Source: Alphaproteobacteria bacterium (lineage in GTDB: Bacteria > Pseudomonadota > Alphaproteobacteria > UBA828). From it: a stretch of DNA of 27,942 nucleotides. Shown in pieces: positions 7,023 through 17,785 of the stretch. A program made the translations under genes and the position numbers. Each line of letters opens with the position of its first letter. The first letter of the stretch is position 1. The DNA lies in NCBI GenBank assembly GCA_022826345.1, contig JAJDVB010000137.1:1-27942 (forward strand), given 5' to 3'. The notes beneath the pieces are model-generated. The model did no database searches and was not told the DNA's origin. It saw only the letters and a program-made list of their open reading frames with translations.

Positions 7023-7082
7023 TGATGTCCGAGCTGCGGTGATCCCGTACGGTCGGAACGTGCTCTCGTGAGCCGCGCAGCC

Positions 7083-7742
7083 CTACTCGGGTTGCGGCAC
7101 GATCCTGAGGTAGGGCTTCGGGGCCTTCCAACCGTCGGGGTAGGTCTTCCTGGCCTCCTCGTCGGAGACCGCCGGCACGATGATCACGTCCTCGCCCTGC
7201 TTCCAGTTCACTGGCGTCGCGACCTTGTGCTTCGCCGTGAGCTGACAGGAATCGAGCACGCGCAGCACCTCGTCGAAGTTGCGGCCGGTGCTCATGGGGT
7301 AGGTGAGGGAGAGCTTGATCTTCTTGTCAGGCCCGACGAGGAAGACGGTGCGGACGGTGAGGTTGTCCACCGCAGTCCGCCCCTCCGAGGTCGTGCCGGC
7401 GCCGGCCGGCAGCATCTCGTAGAGGGTCGCGATCTTGAGCTCCGGGTCCCCGATCAGCGGGTAATTCACCGCGTGACCTTGTGTCTCTTCGATGTCCTTC
7501 GACCAGGCGTGGTGGTCGCTCACGCCGTCCACGCTGAGCCCGAGGACCTTGCAGTTGCGCTTCTCGAACTCCGACTTGAGGCCGGCCATATAGCCGAGCT
7601 CAGTGGTGCAGACCGGCGTGAAGTCCTTGGGATGGGAGAAAAGAATCGCCCAGCCGTCGCCGATCCAGTCGTGAAAGTCGATCGAGCCCTCGGTGGTGTC
7701 TGCCGTGAAGTTGGGTGCTTCGTCGCCAATCCTCAGTGCCAT
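7083..7742 (-). CDS. 1-Cys peroxiredoxin (Prx6 type)
   Basis: A 219-residue thiol peroxidase that reduces hydrogen peroxide and organic peroxides. It has the Prx6-class length, including the C-terminal extension. The peroxidatic Cys45 lies in SHPKDFTPVCTTELG (PxxxTxxC); later class features are LSVDGVSDHHAWSKDI, GDPELKIA and RTVFLVGPDKKIKL. Two other cysteines are present (RNCKV, DSCQL) but not at the usual 2-Cys resolving position. The ATG at 7742 follows AGGAGGAGAC at about 7 bases, a strong ribosome site. It lies downstream of a second, Prx5-type peroxiredoxin on the same strand with a 177-bp gap. A shared transcript is possible, but the gap holds a hairpin and a long leader, so separate control is also possible. 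Confidence 0.93.
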   Translation of the reverse strand: MALRIGDEAPNFTADTTEGSIDFHDWIGDGWAILFSHPKDFTPVCTTELGYMAGLKSEFEKRNCKVLGLSVDGVSDHHAWSKDIEETQGHAVNYPLIGDPELKIATLYEMLPAGAGTTSEGRTAVDNLTVRTVFLVGPDKKIKLSLTYPMSTGRNFDEVLRVLDSCQLTAKHKVATPVNWKQGEDVIIVPAVSDEEARKTYPDGWKAPKPYLRIVPQPE

Positions 7743-7874
7743 TGCCTGATGTCTCCTCCTGAGCGACCGCGCGCCGGCCGTTGCGCAGGCTGCGGTCTGG
7801 TCAATCTGGGGTCGAACGGCCCGCCGCGCGCCGTGGCGGCCGCCGATAGACGACAATGTGGTGAGCGCAGCTCG

Positions 7875-7907
7875 CCGCGCAAGCGCCTTTTGCGGACGGC
7901 TGCGCGG
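7875..7907 (-). other. Hairpin in the gap between the two peroxiredoxin genes
   Basis: CCGCGCA (7875-7881) and TGCGCGG (7901-7907) form a 7-bp stem, and the interior can pair further (GC.../...GC). It lies 13 bp beyond the stop of the Prx5-type gene in the direction of transcription. It may attenuate or end transcription before the second peroxiredoxin, but no U-tract follows. Confidence 0.3.
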
Positions 7908-7919
7908 GGGATAGCCGGA

Positions 7920-8405
7920 TCAGAGCTGCGTGAGCATGTGCTCCGCGCTGCTCACGTCCATCTCCGCCGGGTTCTCCTCCACGTTGAGGGCGGTGATCGT
8001 GCCGTCGTCGACGATCATGGAGAACCGCGTCGTCCGCTCGCCGAGCCCAAAGCCGGTGCCGTCGAGGGTGAGCCCCGTGGCCCGCGCAAACTCGCCATTG
8101 CCGTCCGCCAGCATGTCGATGGTATCGCCGCTGCCCGTGTCCGCGCCCCAGGCCTTCATCACGAACGCGTCGTTGACCGACACGCAGGCGATCTGGTCCA
8201 CGCCCTTGGCCTTGAGCGCATCGGCCTGCGCCAGGAAGCTCGGCACGTGCTTGGCCGAGCAAGTCGGCGTGAATGCGCCGGGAACGGCGAAGAGCGCCGT
8301 CTTCTTGCCGCCGAAATAGTCGTCGCTCGATACGTCGCTGAGCCCGTCAGCCGTCAGCATCTTGAAGTTGACCGACGGCACCTTGTCGCCCGCGCTAACT
8401 GCCAT
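7920..8405 (-). CDS. Atypical 2-Cys peroxiredoxin (Prx5 / redoxin family)
   Basis: A 161-residue peroxiredoxin of the Prx5 group, which uses glutaredoxin or thioredoxin to reduce peroxides. The peroxidatic Cys49 lies in FAVPGAFTPTCSAKHVP; Cys74 in GVDQIACVSVNDAFVMKAW matches the second conserved cysteine of the group. RFSMIVDDGTI and LNVEENP close the fold. The ATG at 8405 follows GGAGAGGGAGAC, a strong ribosome site. It is divergent from the flavin dehydrogenase gene. A promoter and a perfect dyad (8456-8475) lie 50-85 bp upstream, so expression may be regulated. Flavin dehydrogenases of the neighbouring type can release hydrogen peroxide, so the pairing may be functional; that is inference. 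Confidence 0.93.
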   Translation of the reverse strand: MAVSAGDKVPSVNFKMLTADGLSDVSSDDYFGGKKTALFAVPGAFTPTCSAKHVPSFLAQADALKAKGVDQIACVSVNDAFVMKAWGADTGSGDTIDMLADGNGEFARATGLTLDGTGFGLGERTTRFSMIVDDGTITALNVEENPAEMDVSSAEHMLTQL

Positions 8406-8455
8406 TGTCTCCCTCTCCTCTGGCACGTTGGATCGCCGGGGCCACCCCGGTTGGC

Positions 8456-8488
8456 GCGCACTATGCGAAGTGCGCCGCGGGAATGCAA
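8456..8488 (-). promoter_or_regulatory. Peroxiredoxin promoter with dyad operator
   Basis: On the minus strand TTGCAT (8488-8483), 17 bp, then CATAGT (8465-8460) make a plausible -35/-10 pair. The -10 overlaps a perfect dyad, GCGCACT-6 bp-AGTGCGC (8456-8475), the placement of a repressor operator. The 12-mer following the -10 matches the mnmA promoter exactly. Confidence 0.4.
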
Positions 8489-8626
8489 ACCCCGCCGGTG
8501 CTGGCAGCGGCCACCGCATCGGCGTGTTCCGCCCGCTCCGTTTTCCGCCGTGCGCGGCCGTGCTAGGGAATCCGGCGGCGGCGCGTTGCGGCACGACAGG
8601 AAGGGCCCGGTGCGGGCGAGGGAGCG

Positions 8627-11074
8627 ATGACCGAGGCGTTACCGACCCAGGCCCAGGTGGTGGTCGTCGGCGGCGGCATCATCGGCTGCAGCATGGCCTA
8701 CCACCTGACCAAGCTCGGTCTGCGCGACGTGGTCCTCCTGGAGCGGGGCCATCTCACCGGCGGCACCTCGTGGCATGCCGCAGGCTTGGTCAATCAGCTA
8801 CGCGCCACCTCCACGCTGACCGAGCTCGCGCGCTACGCCGTCGGCCTCTACGAATCGCTGGAGGCCGAGACCGGCCAGGCGACCGGCTTCCGCCGCAAGG
8901 GCAGCCTCCCCATCGCCCGCACCGAGGAACGGCTCACCGAGATCAGGCGCACGGCCGCGCTCGGCGACTGCTTCGGCGTCGAGGCCTACGAGGTCGGGCT
9001 GAACGAGGTTAAGGCGCTCTATCCGTTGATGGACGTCTCGCGGATCAAGGGTGCGATCTACATTCCCGGCGACGGCCAGACCAATCCCGTCGATACCGCG
9101 ATGGCGCTTGCCAAGGGCGCCCGCACGAGGGGCGCGCGCATCTTCGAGGAGACGGCCGTCACCGGATTCGAGCGCAGGAACGGCACGGTCTCCGGCGTAT
9201 GCACCGCGCGAGGCACCATCGCCTGCGAGACCGTCGTCAACTGCGGCGGCGTCTGGGCGCGCGAGATCGGTCTGATGGCGGGCGCCAACGTGCCGCTCTA
9301 CGCCGCCGAGCACATGTACGTGGTCACCGAGCCGATCGAGGGGCTCTCGCCCGACGCGCCGATCATCCGCGACACCGACGGCTACATCTACGTGAAAGAG
9401 GACGCCGGCCGCCTGCTCGTCGGCTCTTTCGAGCCCGTTGCCAAGCCGCTGCCGTTGGAGAAGCTGCCGGCCGGCGCCGAATTCGTCGAGCTGCCGGAGG
9501 ACTGGGACCACTTCGAGCTGCCGATGACCAACGCCATCGAGCTTCTGCCAGTGCTGGAGCGGGCGCCGATCCGCCGCTTCATGAACGGGCCGGAGAGCTT
9601 CACGCCGGACAACAAGTTCGTGCTCGGCGAGGCGCCGGAGCTTGCGCGCTTCTTCGTCGCCGCCGGCTTCAACTCGCAAGGCATCCTCACGGCCGCCGGC
9701 GCCGGCAAGGTGATGTCGGAGTGGATCGTCGAGGGGCAGCCCACGGTGGACCTTGCCGAGCTCGACATCTCCCGCTTCGCCCGCTTCCAGAACAACCGCC
9801 GCTATCTAGTCGATCGCACGAAAGAGAGCCTGGGCCTGCTATTCCAGATGCACTGGCCGTATCGCCAGGTGGAGACCGCCCGCCCGGTGCGGCTCAGCCC
9901 GCTCCATGCCAGGCTCGCCGCCCACAACGCCTGCTTCGGCGAGGCCGCCGGCTGGGAGCGCGCCAACTGGTTCGCGCCCGAAGGCGTGGAGCCAACCTAC
10001 GAATACGCCTATGGCAAGCAGAACTGGTTCGATTATGTGCGGGAGGAGCACCGCGCCGTGCGCGAGGCGGTCGGTGTCCTCGACATGAGCTCGTTCGCGA
10101 AATACCTGGTGCAGGGGCCGGATGCCGAGCGCGAGCTGCAGCGCCTCTGCGCCAACGATGTCGCGGTGCCGGCGGGCAAGATCGTCTACACGCAGCTTCT
10201 CAACAGGCGGGGCGGGATCGAGGCGGATCTTACCGTCACCCGGCTCGCCGACGACCGCTATCTGGTGGTGACCTCGGCGGCCTCCCAGACCCGCGACCTC
10301 ACCTGGATCGAGCGGAACCTGAGCGACGGCGCGCGGGTCTACGTCACCGACGTGACCTCGGGCTCCGGCGTGCTCGCTGTGATGGGACCCAACGCCAGGA
10401 CGCTGCTCGGGCGAGTCAGCGATGCGGACCTCTCCAACGGTGCCTTTCCCTTCGGCACCTGCCAGGAGATCGATATCGGCTACGCGCACGCGAGGGCGAT
10501 GCGGGTCTCCTACGTCGGTGAATTGGGCTGGGAGCTGCACATCGCGACCGAGTACACGGTGCCGATCTTCGACCGGCTGATGGAGGCGGGTGCCGACCTC
10601 GGCGTCAGGCTCTGCGGCATCCACGCGATGGATTCTCTGAGGAGCGAGAAGGGCTACCGCCACTGGGGCCACGACATCACCCAGGCCGAGACCCCGCTGG
10701 AAGCCGGTCTCGGCTTCGCCGTCTCGTTCAGGAAGGATGCCGATTTCATCGGCCGCAGTGCGCTGGAGCGGCAGCGCGCCGACGGGCTCACCGCGCGCCT
10801 CGTCCACGTGATGCTGGAGAGGCCCGAGCCCTTCATGTTCCACGACGAGACGATCTACCTGGACGACAGGGTCGCGGGCCGCATCACGTCGGCCGCCTAC
10901 GGCTACGGCTTCGACCGGCCGGTCGGGATGGGCTATTTGCTGAGCGACGAGCCGCGCCGGTGGCAGGCGCTCGACGACGGCGCCTACGAGGTCGATATCG
11001 CCGGCGAGCGCGTGCCGGCGACGATGTCACTCACGCCCTTCTACGATCCGGCGGGCGAGCGGTTGCGGAGTTAG
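8627..11074 (+). CDS. Dimethylglycine/sarcosine dehydrogenase-type FAD and folate protein
   Basis: An 815-residue fusion of an FAD-dependent amine oxidase and a GcvT-like tetrahydrofolate domain, the layout of dimethylglycine and sarcosine dehydrogenases. These oxidise N-methylglycines and pass the released formaldehyde to folate. The Rossmann motif VVVVGGGIIGCSMAYHL starts at residue 11. TGGTSWHAAGL places His50 where relatives covalently bind FAD (by analogy). The DAO domain runs to about residue 365 and the FAO_M linker to about 425. The aminomethyltransferase domain covers about 430-710 (MSSFAKYLVQGPDAE, SYVGELGWELH, AMDSLRSEKGYRHWG) and its C-terminal barrel about 720-805. The ATG at 8627 follows GGGCGAGGGAGCG. 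A CoA ligase gene follows after 17 bp, so they are probably one operon. The exact substrate cannot be told by eye. Confidence 0.88.
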   Translation: MTEALPTQAQVVVVGGGIIGCSMAYHLTKLGLRDVVLLERGHLTGGTSWHAAGLVNQLRATSTLTELARYAVGLYESLEAETGQATGFRRKGSLPIARTEERLTEIRRTAALGDCFGVEAYEVGLNEVKALYPLMDVSRIKGAIYIPGDGQTNPVDTAMALAKGARTRGARIFEETAVTGFERRNGTVSGVCTARGTIACETVVNCGGVWAREIGLMAGANVPLYAAEHMYVVTEPIEGLSPDAPIIRDTDGYIYVKEDAGRLLVGSFEPVAKPLPLEKLPAGAEFVELPEDWDHFELPMTNAIELLPVLERAPIRRFMNGPESFTPDNKFVLGEAPELARFFVAAGFNSQGILTAAGAGKVMSEWIVEGQPTVDLAELDISRFARFQNNRRYLVDRTKESLGLLFQMHWPYRQVETARPVRLSPLHARLAAHNACFGEAAGWERANWFAPEGVEPTYEYAYGKQNWFDYVREEHRAVREAVGVLDMSSFAKYLVQGPDAERELQRLCANDVAVPAGKIVYTQLLNRRGGIEADLTVTRLADDRYLVVTSAASQTRDLTWIERNLSDGARVYVTDVTSGSGVLAVMGPNARTLLGRVSDADLSNGAFPFGTCQEIDIGYAHARAMRVSYVGELGWELHIATEYTVPIFDRLMEAGADLGVRLCGIHAMDSLRSEKGYRHWGHDITQAETPLEAGLGFAVSFRKDADFIGRSALERQRADGLTARLVHVMLERPEPFMFHDETIYLDDRVAGRITSAAYGYGFDRPVGMGYLLSDEPRRWQALDDGAYEVDIAGERVPATMSLTPFYDPAGERLRS

Positions 11075-11091
11075 GGACAGCAGGGCACGGC

Positions 11092-12744
11092 ATGGGTGAT
11101 TGGTACCCAAAGGAGCGGCTGGGCGATCTGCCAGCGGAGGCGGCCCGACGCTGGGGCGCTCGCGAAGCGTTGGTCTGCGACGGCAAGCGCTGGACCTATG
11201 CTGAATATGACCGGGAGGTGGATCGCGTCGCTAAGGGACTGATGGCGCTCGGGGTCGAGAGGGGCGAGCACGTCGCGCTCTGGATGAACAACCGGCCGGA
11301 GTGGCTCTTTCTCATCTTCGCCATCGCCAAGGTCGGCGCCGTGCTGGTGCCGCTCAACACCCGCTACCGCACCGACGACGTGGCCTACACGGTGCGGCAA
11401 TCCGATAGCGGCACCTGGATCAGCGTGGACCGTTCCGGCCCGGTCGACTACGCGGCCATGGTGGCGGACGTGCTGCCAGGGCTTGCGGGGCAGGACCCGC
11501 GCGCAGCCGCGATCGAGGGGTTCCCCCGGCTACGCCGCGTGGTCATCGTCGGCGAGAGCGACGTGCCCGGCACGGTGGGCTGGGAGGCGATGCTCACTGG
11601 CGGCGAGGCGGTGAGCGATGCGGCGCTTGGCGCCCGAGCCAGCGCGGTCGATCCCGACGAACCGGTGATGATCGGCTACACCTCCGGCACCACCGGGCAT
11701 CCCAAGGGCGTGCTCCACACCCACTTGATGATCCGCAACATGCGCGAGCGGGCCAACCGCATCGGCCTCACCTTCGAGGACGTAATCGTCAACCCGCTGC
11801 CGCTCTTCCACATGTACGGCTTCAGCGAGGCCGGGCTGATCGCGGTGATCGCCGGCTGCAAGCATGTGCTGCTGGACCGCTTCGACGCCGACGAGTGCAT
11901 GCGGCTGGTCGAGGCCGAGGGCGGCACCATCACCCACGGCTTCGACACCCACTACAAGGAGTATCTCGACTCGCTCGAGAGAACCCCGCGGGACATCTCC
12001 AGCCTGCGTTTCGGCACCTTTCCCTCCGGCATGACCAGCTCGGCCCGCATCGCGCGGCGGGTGCAGGCCGAGATGGTGCCCACCTTCACCGGCTGGGGCA
12101 TGACCGAGACTTTCACCTTCGCCACCATGTCGTTCGGCAACTCGACGCCGGAGCAGCGCTCGGATGCCTCGGGCTATCCAGCGCCGGGCTTCGAGATCAA
12201 GGTCGTGGACCAGGAGTCAGGCCAGGAGGTCGCGGTCGGCAAGGAAGGCGAGCTGCTGATTCGCGGCTACATGATCACCCAGGGCTACTACAAGAAGCCC
12301 GAGGAGACCGCCGAGGCCATCGACGGCGACGACTGGCTCCATACCGGCGACACGGTGGTGCTCCGCGCCGACGGGCACATCCGTTTCGTTGGCCGCTACA
12401 AGGACCAGCTGAGGGTCGGCGGCGAGAACGTCTCGCCGGCGGAGGTCGAGGCCTTCCTGATGGCCCACGAGGCGATCGACCAAGTGGCGGTGGTGGGCTA
12501 TCCCGACGCGCGGCTGGGCGAGGTGGCCGTGGCCTTCGTCGTGACCGCGCCGGGCATGACAGTTACCGGCGAGGAGATCGCCGCCTACTGCAAGGGTCGG
12601 ATCGCGAGCTTCAAGAGCCCGCGCCACGTGCTGTCGGTGGATGCTTTTCCCATGACCGCGAGCGGCAAGGTGCAGAAGCACAAGCTTCGCAAGCTCGCGC
12701 TCGAAAGGCTGGGCGACCCGACCGCCGATCAGGCCGCCGAATAG
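11092..12744 (+). CDS. Acyl-CoA synthetase (AMP-forming)
   Basis: A 550-residue member of the adenylate-forming family, which activates a carboxylic acid to acyl-AMP and then acyl-CoA. Core motifs are in order: the phosphate loop YTSGTTGHPKGV (residues 196-207), LPLFHMYGF, GWGMTET (334-340), the ATP motif WLHTGD (415-420), the hinge GRYKDQLRVGGENVSP (434-449), and the catalytic Lys526 in TASGKVQKHKL. It resembles medium/long-chain fatty-acid and crotonobetaine/carnitine-type ligases, but the acyl pocket cannot be read by eye. The ATG at 11092 is chosen because MGDWYPKERLGDLP begins a normal N-terminus and AGGG lies upstream. It is probably cotranscribed with the flavin dehydrogenase. It ends 10 bp from the convergent aconitase gene. 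Confidence 0.9.
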   Translation: MGDWYPKERLGDLPAEAARRWGAREALVCDGKRWTYAEYDREVDRVAKGLMALGVERGEHVALWMNNRPEWLFLIFAIAKVGAVLVPLNTRYRTDDVAYTVRQSDSGTWISVDRSGPVDYAAMVADVLPGLAGQDPRAAAIEGFPRLRRVVIVGESDVPGTVGWEAMLTGGEAVSDAALGARASAVDPDEPVMIGYTSGTTGHPKGVLHTHLMIRNMRERANRIGLTFEDVIVNPLPLFHMYGFSEAGLIAVIAGCKHVLLDRFDADECMRLVEAEGGTITHGFDTHYKEYLDSLERTPRDISSLRFGTFPSGMTSSARIARRVQAEMVPTFTGWGMTETFTFATMSFGNSTPEQRSDASGYPAPGFEIKVVDQESGQEVAVGKEGELLIRGYMITQGYYKKPEETAEAIDGDDWLHTGDTVVLRADGHIRFVGRYKDQLRVGGENVSPAEVEAFLMAHEAIDQVAVVGYPDARLGEVAVAFVVTAPGMTVTGEEIAAYCKGRIASFKSPRHVLSVDAFPMTASGKVQKHKLRKLALERLGDPTADQAAE

Positions 12745-12754
12745 ACGCCGGCGT

Positions 12755-15451
<2,697 letters not shown>

Positions 15452-15522
15452 CGGGTTGCTCCTTCTTCCGGCACGGCGCGCAGTGCGCGGCTTCTTGCCG
15501 CTGGCGCGCACCGCCGATAGGC

Positions 15523-16293
15523 TTGGCATTCCCCCAACTTCTAGGCTCGACCGGAGAGGGGTGCAAGATTCCCGGCCCGGCTAGCCCGCATACCTCACCG
15601 GAGTCACGCACTGCGCCGCGCGCCGCCTGTTTCGAGGCGCACGACGTGGCCTGCATCCGTGGCGAGCGCCCGGTCTTCTCCGGCGTCTCGTTCCGCCTCC
15701 AGCCCGGCGGGGCGCTGACGCTCGTCGGACCCAACGGCGCGGGCAAGTCGAGCCTGCTCCGAATCCTCTGCGGTTTGTTGCGGTCGGTTGGCGGAACTCT
15801 CACATGGGATGGCACGCCGGTCGACGAGGACTGGGCCGCTCATCGTCAGCGGCTCCACTACGTCGGCCACCTCGACGCGGTGAAACCCACGCTCACGGCG
15901 GCGGAGAACTTGCGCGACTGGGCGCGGCTCAGGGGGGTGGCTCGGGCTGCGCCAGGTGCTCTCGAAGCGCTCGGAATCGAGGAATTGGCTGACGTGCCGG
16001 GGCGCTTCCTCTCGGCGGGGCAGCGAAGGCGGCTCGCGCTCGCACGCCTGGTGGCGGCCCCTGCGCCGCTCTGGCTCCTCGACGAGCCGACGGTGACGCT
16101 GGACGCAGACGCATCGGCCCGCGTCGCGACCATGATAGCCGCGCACCGGGCAGACGGAGGTATGGCGATCGTGGCGACGCACGGGGAGATCGCCCTCGAC
16201 GGTGCCGACCGCCTCGATCTCGGAGATCATGCGGTCCCCGCCGACATGCTGATGGCCGCAGGCGATGGAGAGTCGGAGGAGGAGCGGTGGTAG
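15523..16293 (+). CDS. ccmA: Heme exporter ATPase CcmA
   Basis: The ATP-binding subunit of the CcmABCD system, which releases heme-loaded CcmE for cytochrome c maturation. Walker A is GPNGAGKSS (residues 69-77 from this start), the ABC signature [14 protein letters not shown], and Walker [12 protein letters not shown]. The conserved protein begins near residue 37 ([18 protein letters not shown]). The N-terminus is uncertain: no ATG or GTG exists in frame upstream of the ABC core. TTG 15523 is the only common start codon and gives a 36-residue extension. An ATT at 15568 after GGAGAGG is a rarer possibility that would give a normal-length protein. The gene is divergent from acnA; its stop overlaps the ccmB start (GTGGTAG). 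Confidence 0.88.
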   Translation: MAFPQLLGSTGEGCKIPGPASPHTSPESRTAPRAACFEAHDVACIRGERPVFSGVSFRLQPGGALTLVGPNGAGKSSLLRILCGLLRSVGGTLTWDGTPVDEDWAAHRQRLHYVGHLDAVKPTLTAAENLRDWARLRGVARAAPGALEALGIEELADVPGRFLSAGQRRRLALARLVAAPAPLWLLDEPTVTLDADASARVATMIAAHRADGGMAIVATHGEIALDGADRLDLGDHAVPADMLMAAGDGESEEERW

Positions 16294-16955
16294 GCGTCTT
16301 CCTCCGCCTCATCGGCCGCGAGCTCACCCTCGCGGTGCGAGGCGGTATCGGCACCCTGATGGCGGTGGTCTTCTTCGTCATCGCCGTGACGCTCTTCCCG
16401 CTCGGCATCGGGCCGGAGCTCGGCCTCCTCAGCCGCATCGCGCCCGGCGCCGTCTGGGTCGCGGCGCTGCTCGCGGCGCTTTTGTCTCTGGATCGCCTGT
16501 TCGTCGCCGATCACGAGGACGGAAGCCTCGAGCAGCTGATGCTCGGCGTGCTGCCGCTTGAGTTCGTCGTGCTTGCCAAGGCCGTGGCGCACTGGCTCAC
16601 CACCGGACTCCCGCTGGCTGCCGCCGCGCCGGTGCTGGCGCTTCTCCTGAACATGAGCGTCGACGGGCTGGTCATCCTGATCGTCTCGCTCCTGCTGGGC
16701 ACGCCGATCCTCAGCCTGATCGGCGCCGTGGGGGCTGCACTCACCGTAGGCCTGCGCCGCGGTGGTGCGCTGATCGCGCTTCTGGTCTTGCCGCTCTATG
16801 TTCCCGTTCTCATATTCGGCGTGGGCGCGGTGGAAGGCGCCGTGCTCGACGTCGGCGTGCATGCGAACCTGTCGATTCTGGCGGGTGGGCTCGTGGGCGC
16901 GCTGGTGCTGGGTCCGCTGGCAGCGGCGGCGGCGCTGCGCATGACGGTGGAATAG
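16287..16955 (+). CDS. ccmB: Heme exporter membrane protein CcmB
   Basis: A 222-residue integral membrane protein with about six hydrophobic segments. It starts [19 protein letters not shown] and includes the family-typical FFVIAVTLFPLGIGPE, DRLFVADHEDGSLEQLMLG and the LLGTPILSLIGAVGAALT region. It forms the CcmAB transporter with the preceding ATPase in the cytoplasmic membrane. GTG at 16287 follows GGAGGAG and overlaps the ccmA stop by seven bases, so the two are translationally coupled. ccmC follows after 23 bp. Confidence 0.93.
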   Translation: MVGVFLRLIGRELTLAVRGGIGTLMAVVFFVIAVTLFPLGIGPELGLLSRIAPGAVWVAALLAALLSLDRLFVADHEDGSLEQLMLGVLPLEFVVLAKAVAHWLTTGLPLAAAAPVLALLLNMSVDGLVILIVSLLLGTPILSLIGAVGAALTVGLRRGGALIALLVLPLYVPVLIFGVGAVEGAVLDVGVHANLSILAGGLVGALVLGPLAAAAALRMTVE

Positions 16956-16978
16956 ATCTGGGTAGGTCGAGGCCGGGC

Positions 16979-17752
16979 ATGGCGACACGAGCGACAGGCG
17001 CGACGAGGCGAGGGAGAGTCGGATGGACCAGCATCCACTTCTTCGCCAACCCGGCGCGCTTTCTCCGCGTGGCGCGTGCGGTCTATCCCTGGGCGGCGGG
17101 TGCGACTGCCGCACTGATCGTGGCCGGCCTGGTGCTCGGCCTCTACGTCGCGCCGCCGGACTATCAGCAGGGCGACGCCTACCGCATTATCTTCGTCCAC
17201 GTGCCGGCGGCGTGGATGTCGCTCTTCGTCTATGTCGTGATCGCGCTCTGCAGCGTGGCCAGCCTCGTCTGGCGTCATCCGCTGGCTGACCTGGTGGCCA
17301 AGTCGAGCGCGCCGGTGGGTGCGGCCTTCGCCTTCATCACACTCTTGAGCGGGTCGCTCTGGGGGCAGCCGATGTGGGGCACCTGGTGGGTGTGGGACGC
17401 GCGCCTCACCTCGATGCTGATCCTGTTCTTCCTCTACCTCGGCTACATCGCGCTGCACGCCGCCTTCGACGATCCGGCCAAGGGCGCCCGCGTCGCCGCC
17501 ATCCTTGCGCTGGTGGGCGTCGTCAACGTGCCCATCGTCAAGTTCTCGGTCGACTGGTGGAACACGCTGCACCAGCCCGCGACGATCTCCAAGATCGACG
17601 CGCCGTCGATCGACAGCTCCATGGTGGCGCCACTTCTGCTCATGGCGGCAGGTTTCATGACCTACTATCTGACCGTGCTGATCCCGCGCGTGCGCGCCGA
17701 GATCGCGAGTCGGCGCATCCGCAATCTGCGGCTGGCCCAGGTTTCCCGATAG
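16979..17752 (+). CDS. ccmC: Heme-handling protein CcmC
   Basis: A 257-residue membrane protein with six predicted helices, which attaches heme to CcmE on the periplasmic side. The tryptophan-rich heme motif WGTWWVWDARLTS spans about residues 133-145. The two flanking heme-ligand histidines are His74 (FVHVPAAWMS) and His198 (WWNTLHQPATI). The ATG at 16979 gives a slightly long, Arg-rich N-terminus before IHFFANPARF, where family members usually begin; a later start is possible. It is the last gene of the ccm cluster here: only 33 bp remain before the end of the convergent accA gene, and they contain no ccmD. Confidence 0.94.
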   Translation: MATRATGATRRGRVGWTSIHFFANPARFLRVARAVYPWAAGATAALIVAGLVLGLYVAPPDYQQGDAYRIIFVHVPAAWMSLFVYVVIALCSVASLVWRHPLADLVAKSSAPVGAAFAFITLLSGSLWGQPMWGTWWVWDARLTSMLILFFLYLGYIALHAAFDDPAKGARVAAILALVGVVNVPIVKFSVDWWNTLHQPATISKIDAPSIDSSMVAPLLLMAAGFMTYYLTVLIPRVRAEIASRRIRNLRLAQVSR

Positions 17753-17785
17753 GGCCGCGTTAGCGCGCGTGCAGGGAGTGTCCCG

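Noticed and set aside
7068..8630. 520-residue plus-strand reading frame opposite the peroxiredoxins
   Set aside because: Composition is typical of antisense of GC-rich genes, with no recognisable motif; the two minus-strand peroxiredoxins have full motifs and ribosome sites.
17753..17785. ccmD after ccmC
   Set aside because: The gap is 33 bp, with no membrane-helix-coding frame before or overlapping the accA end.
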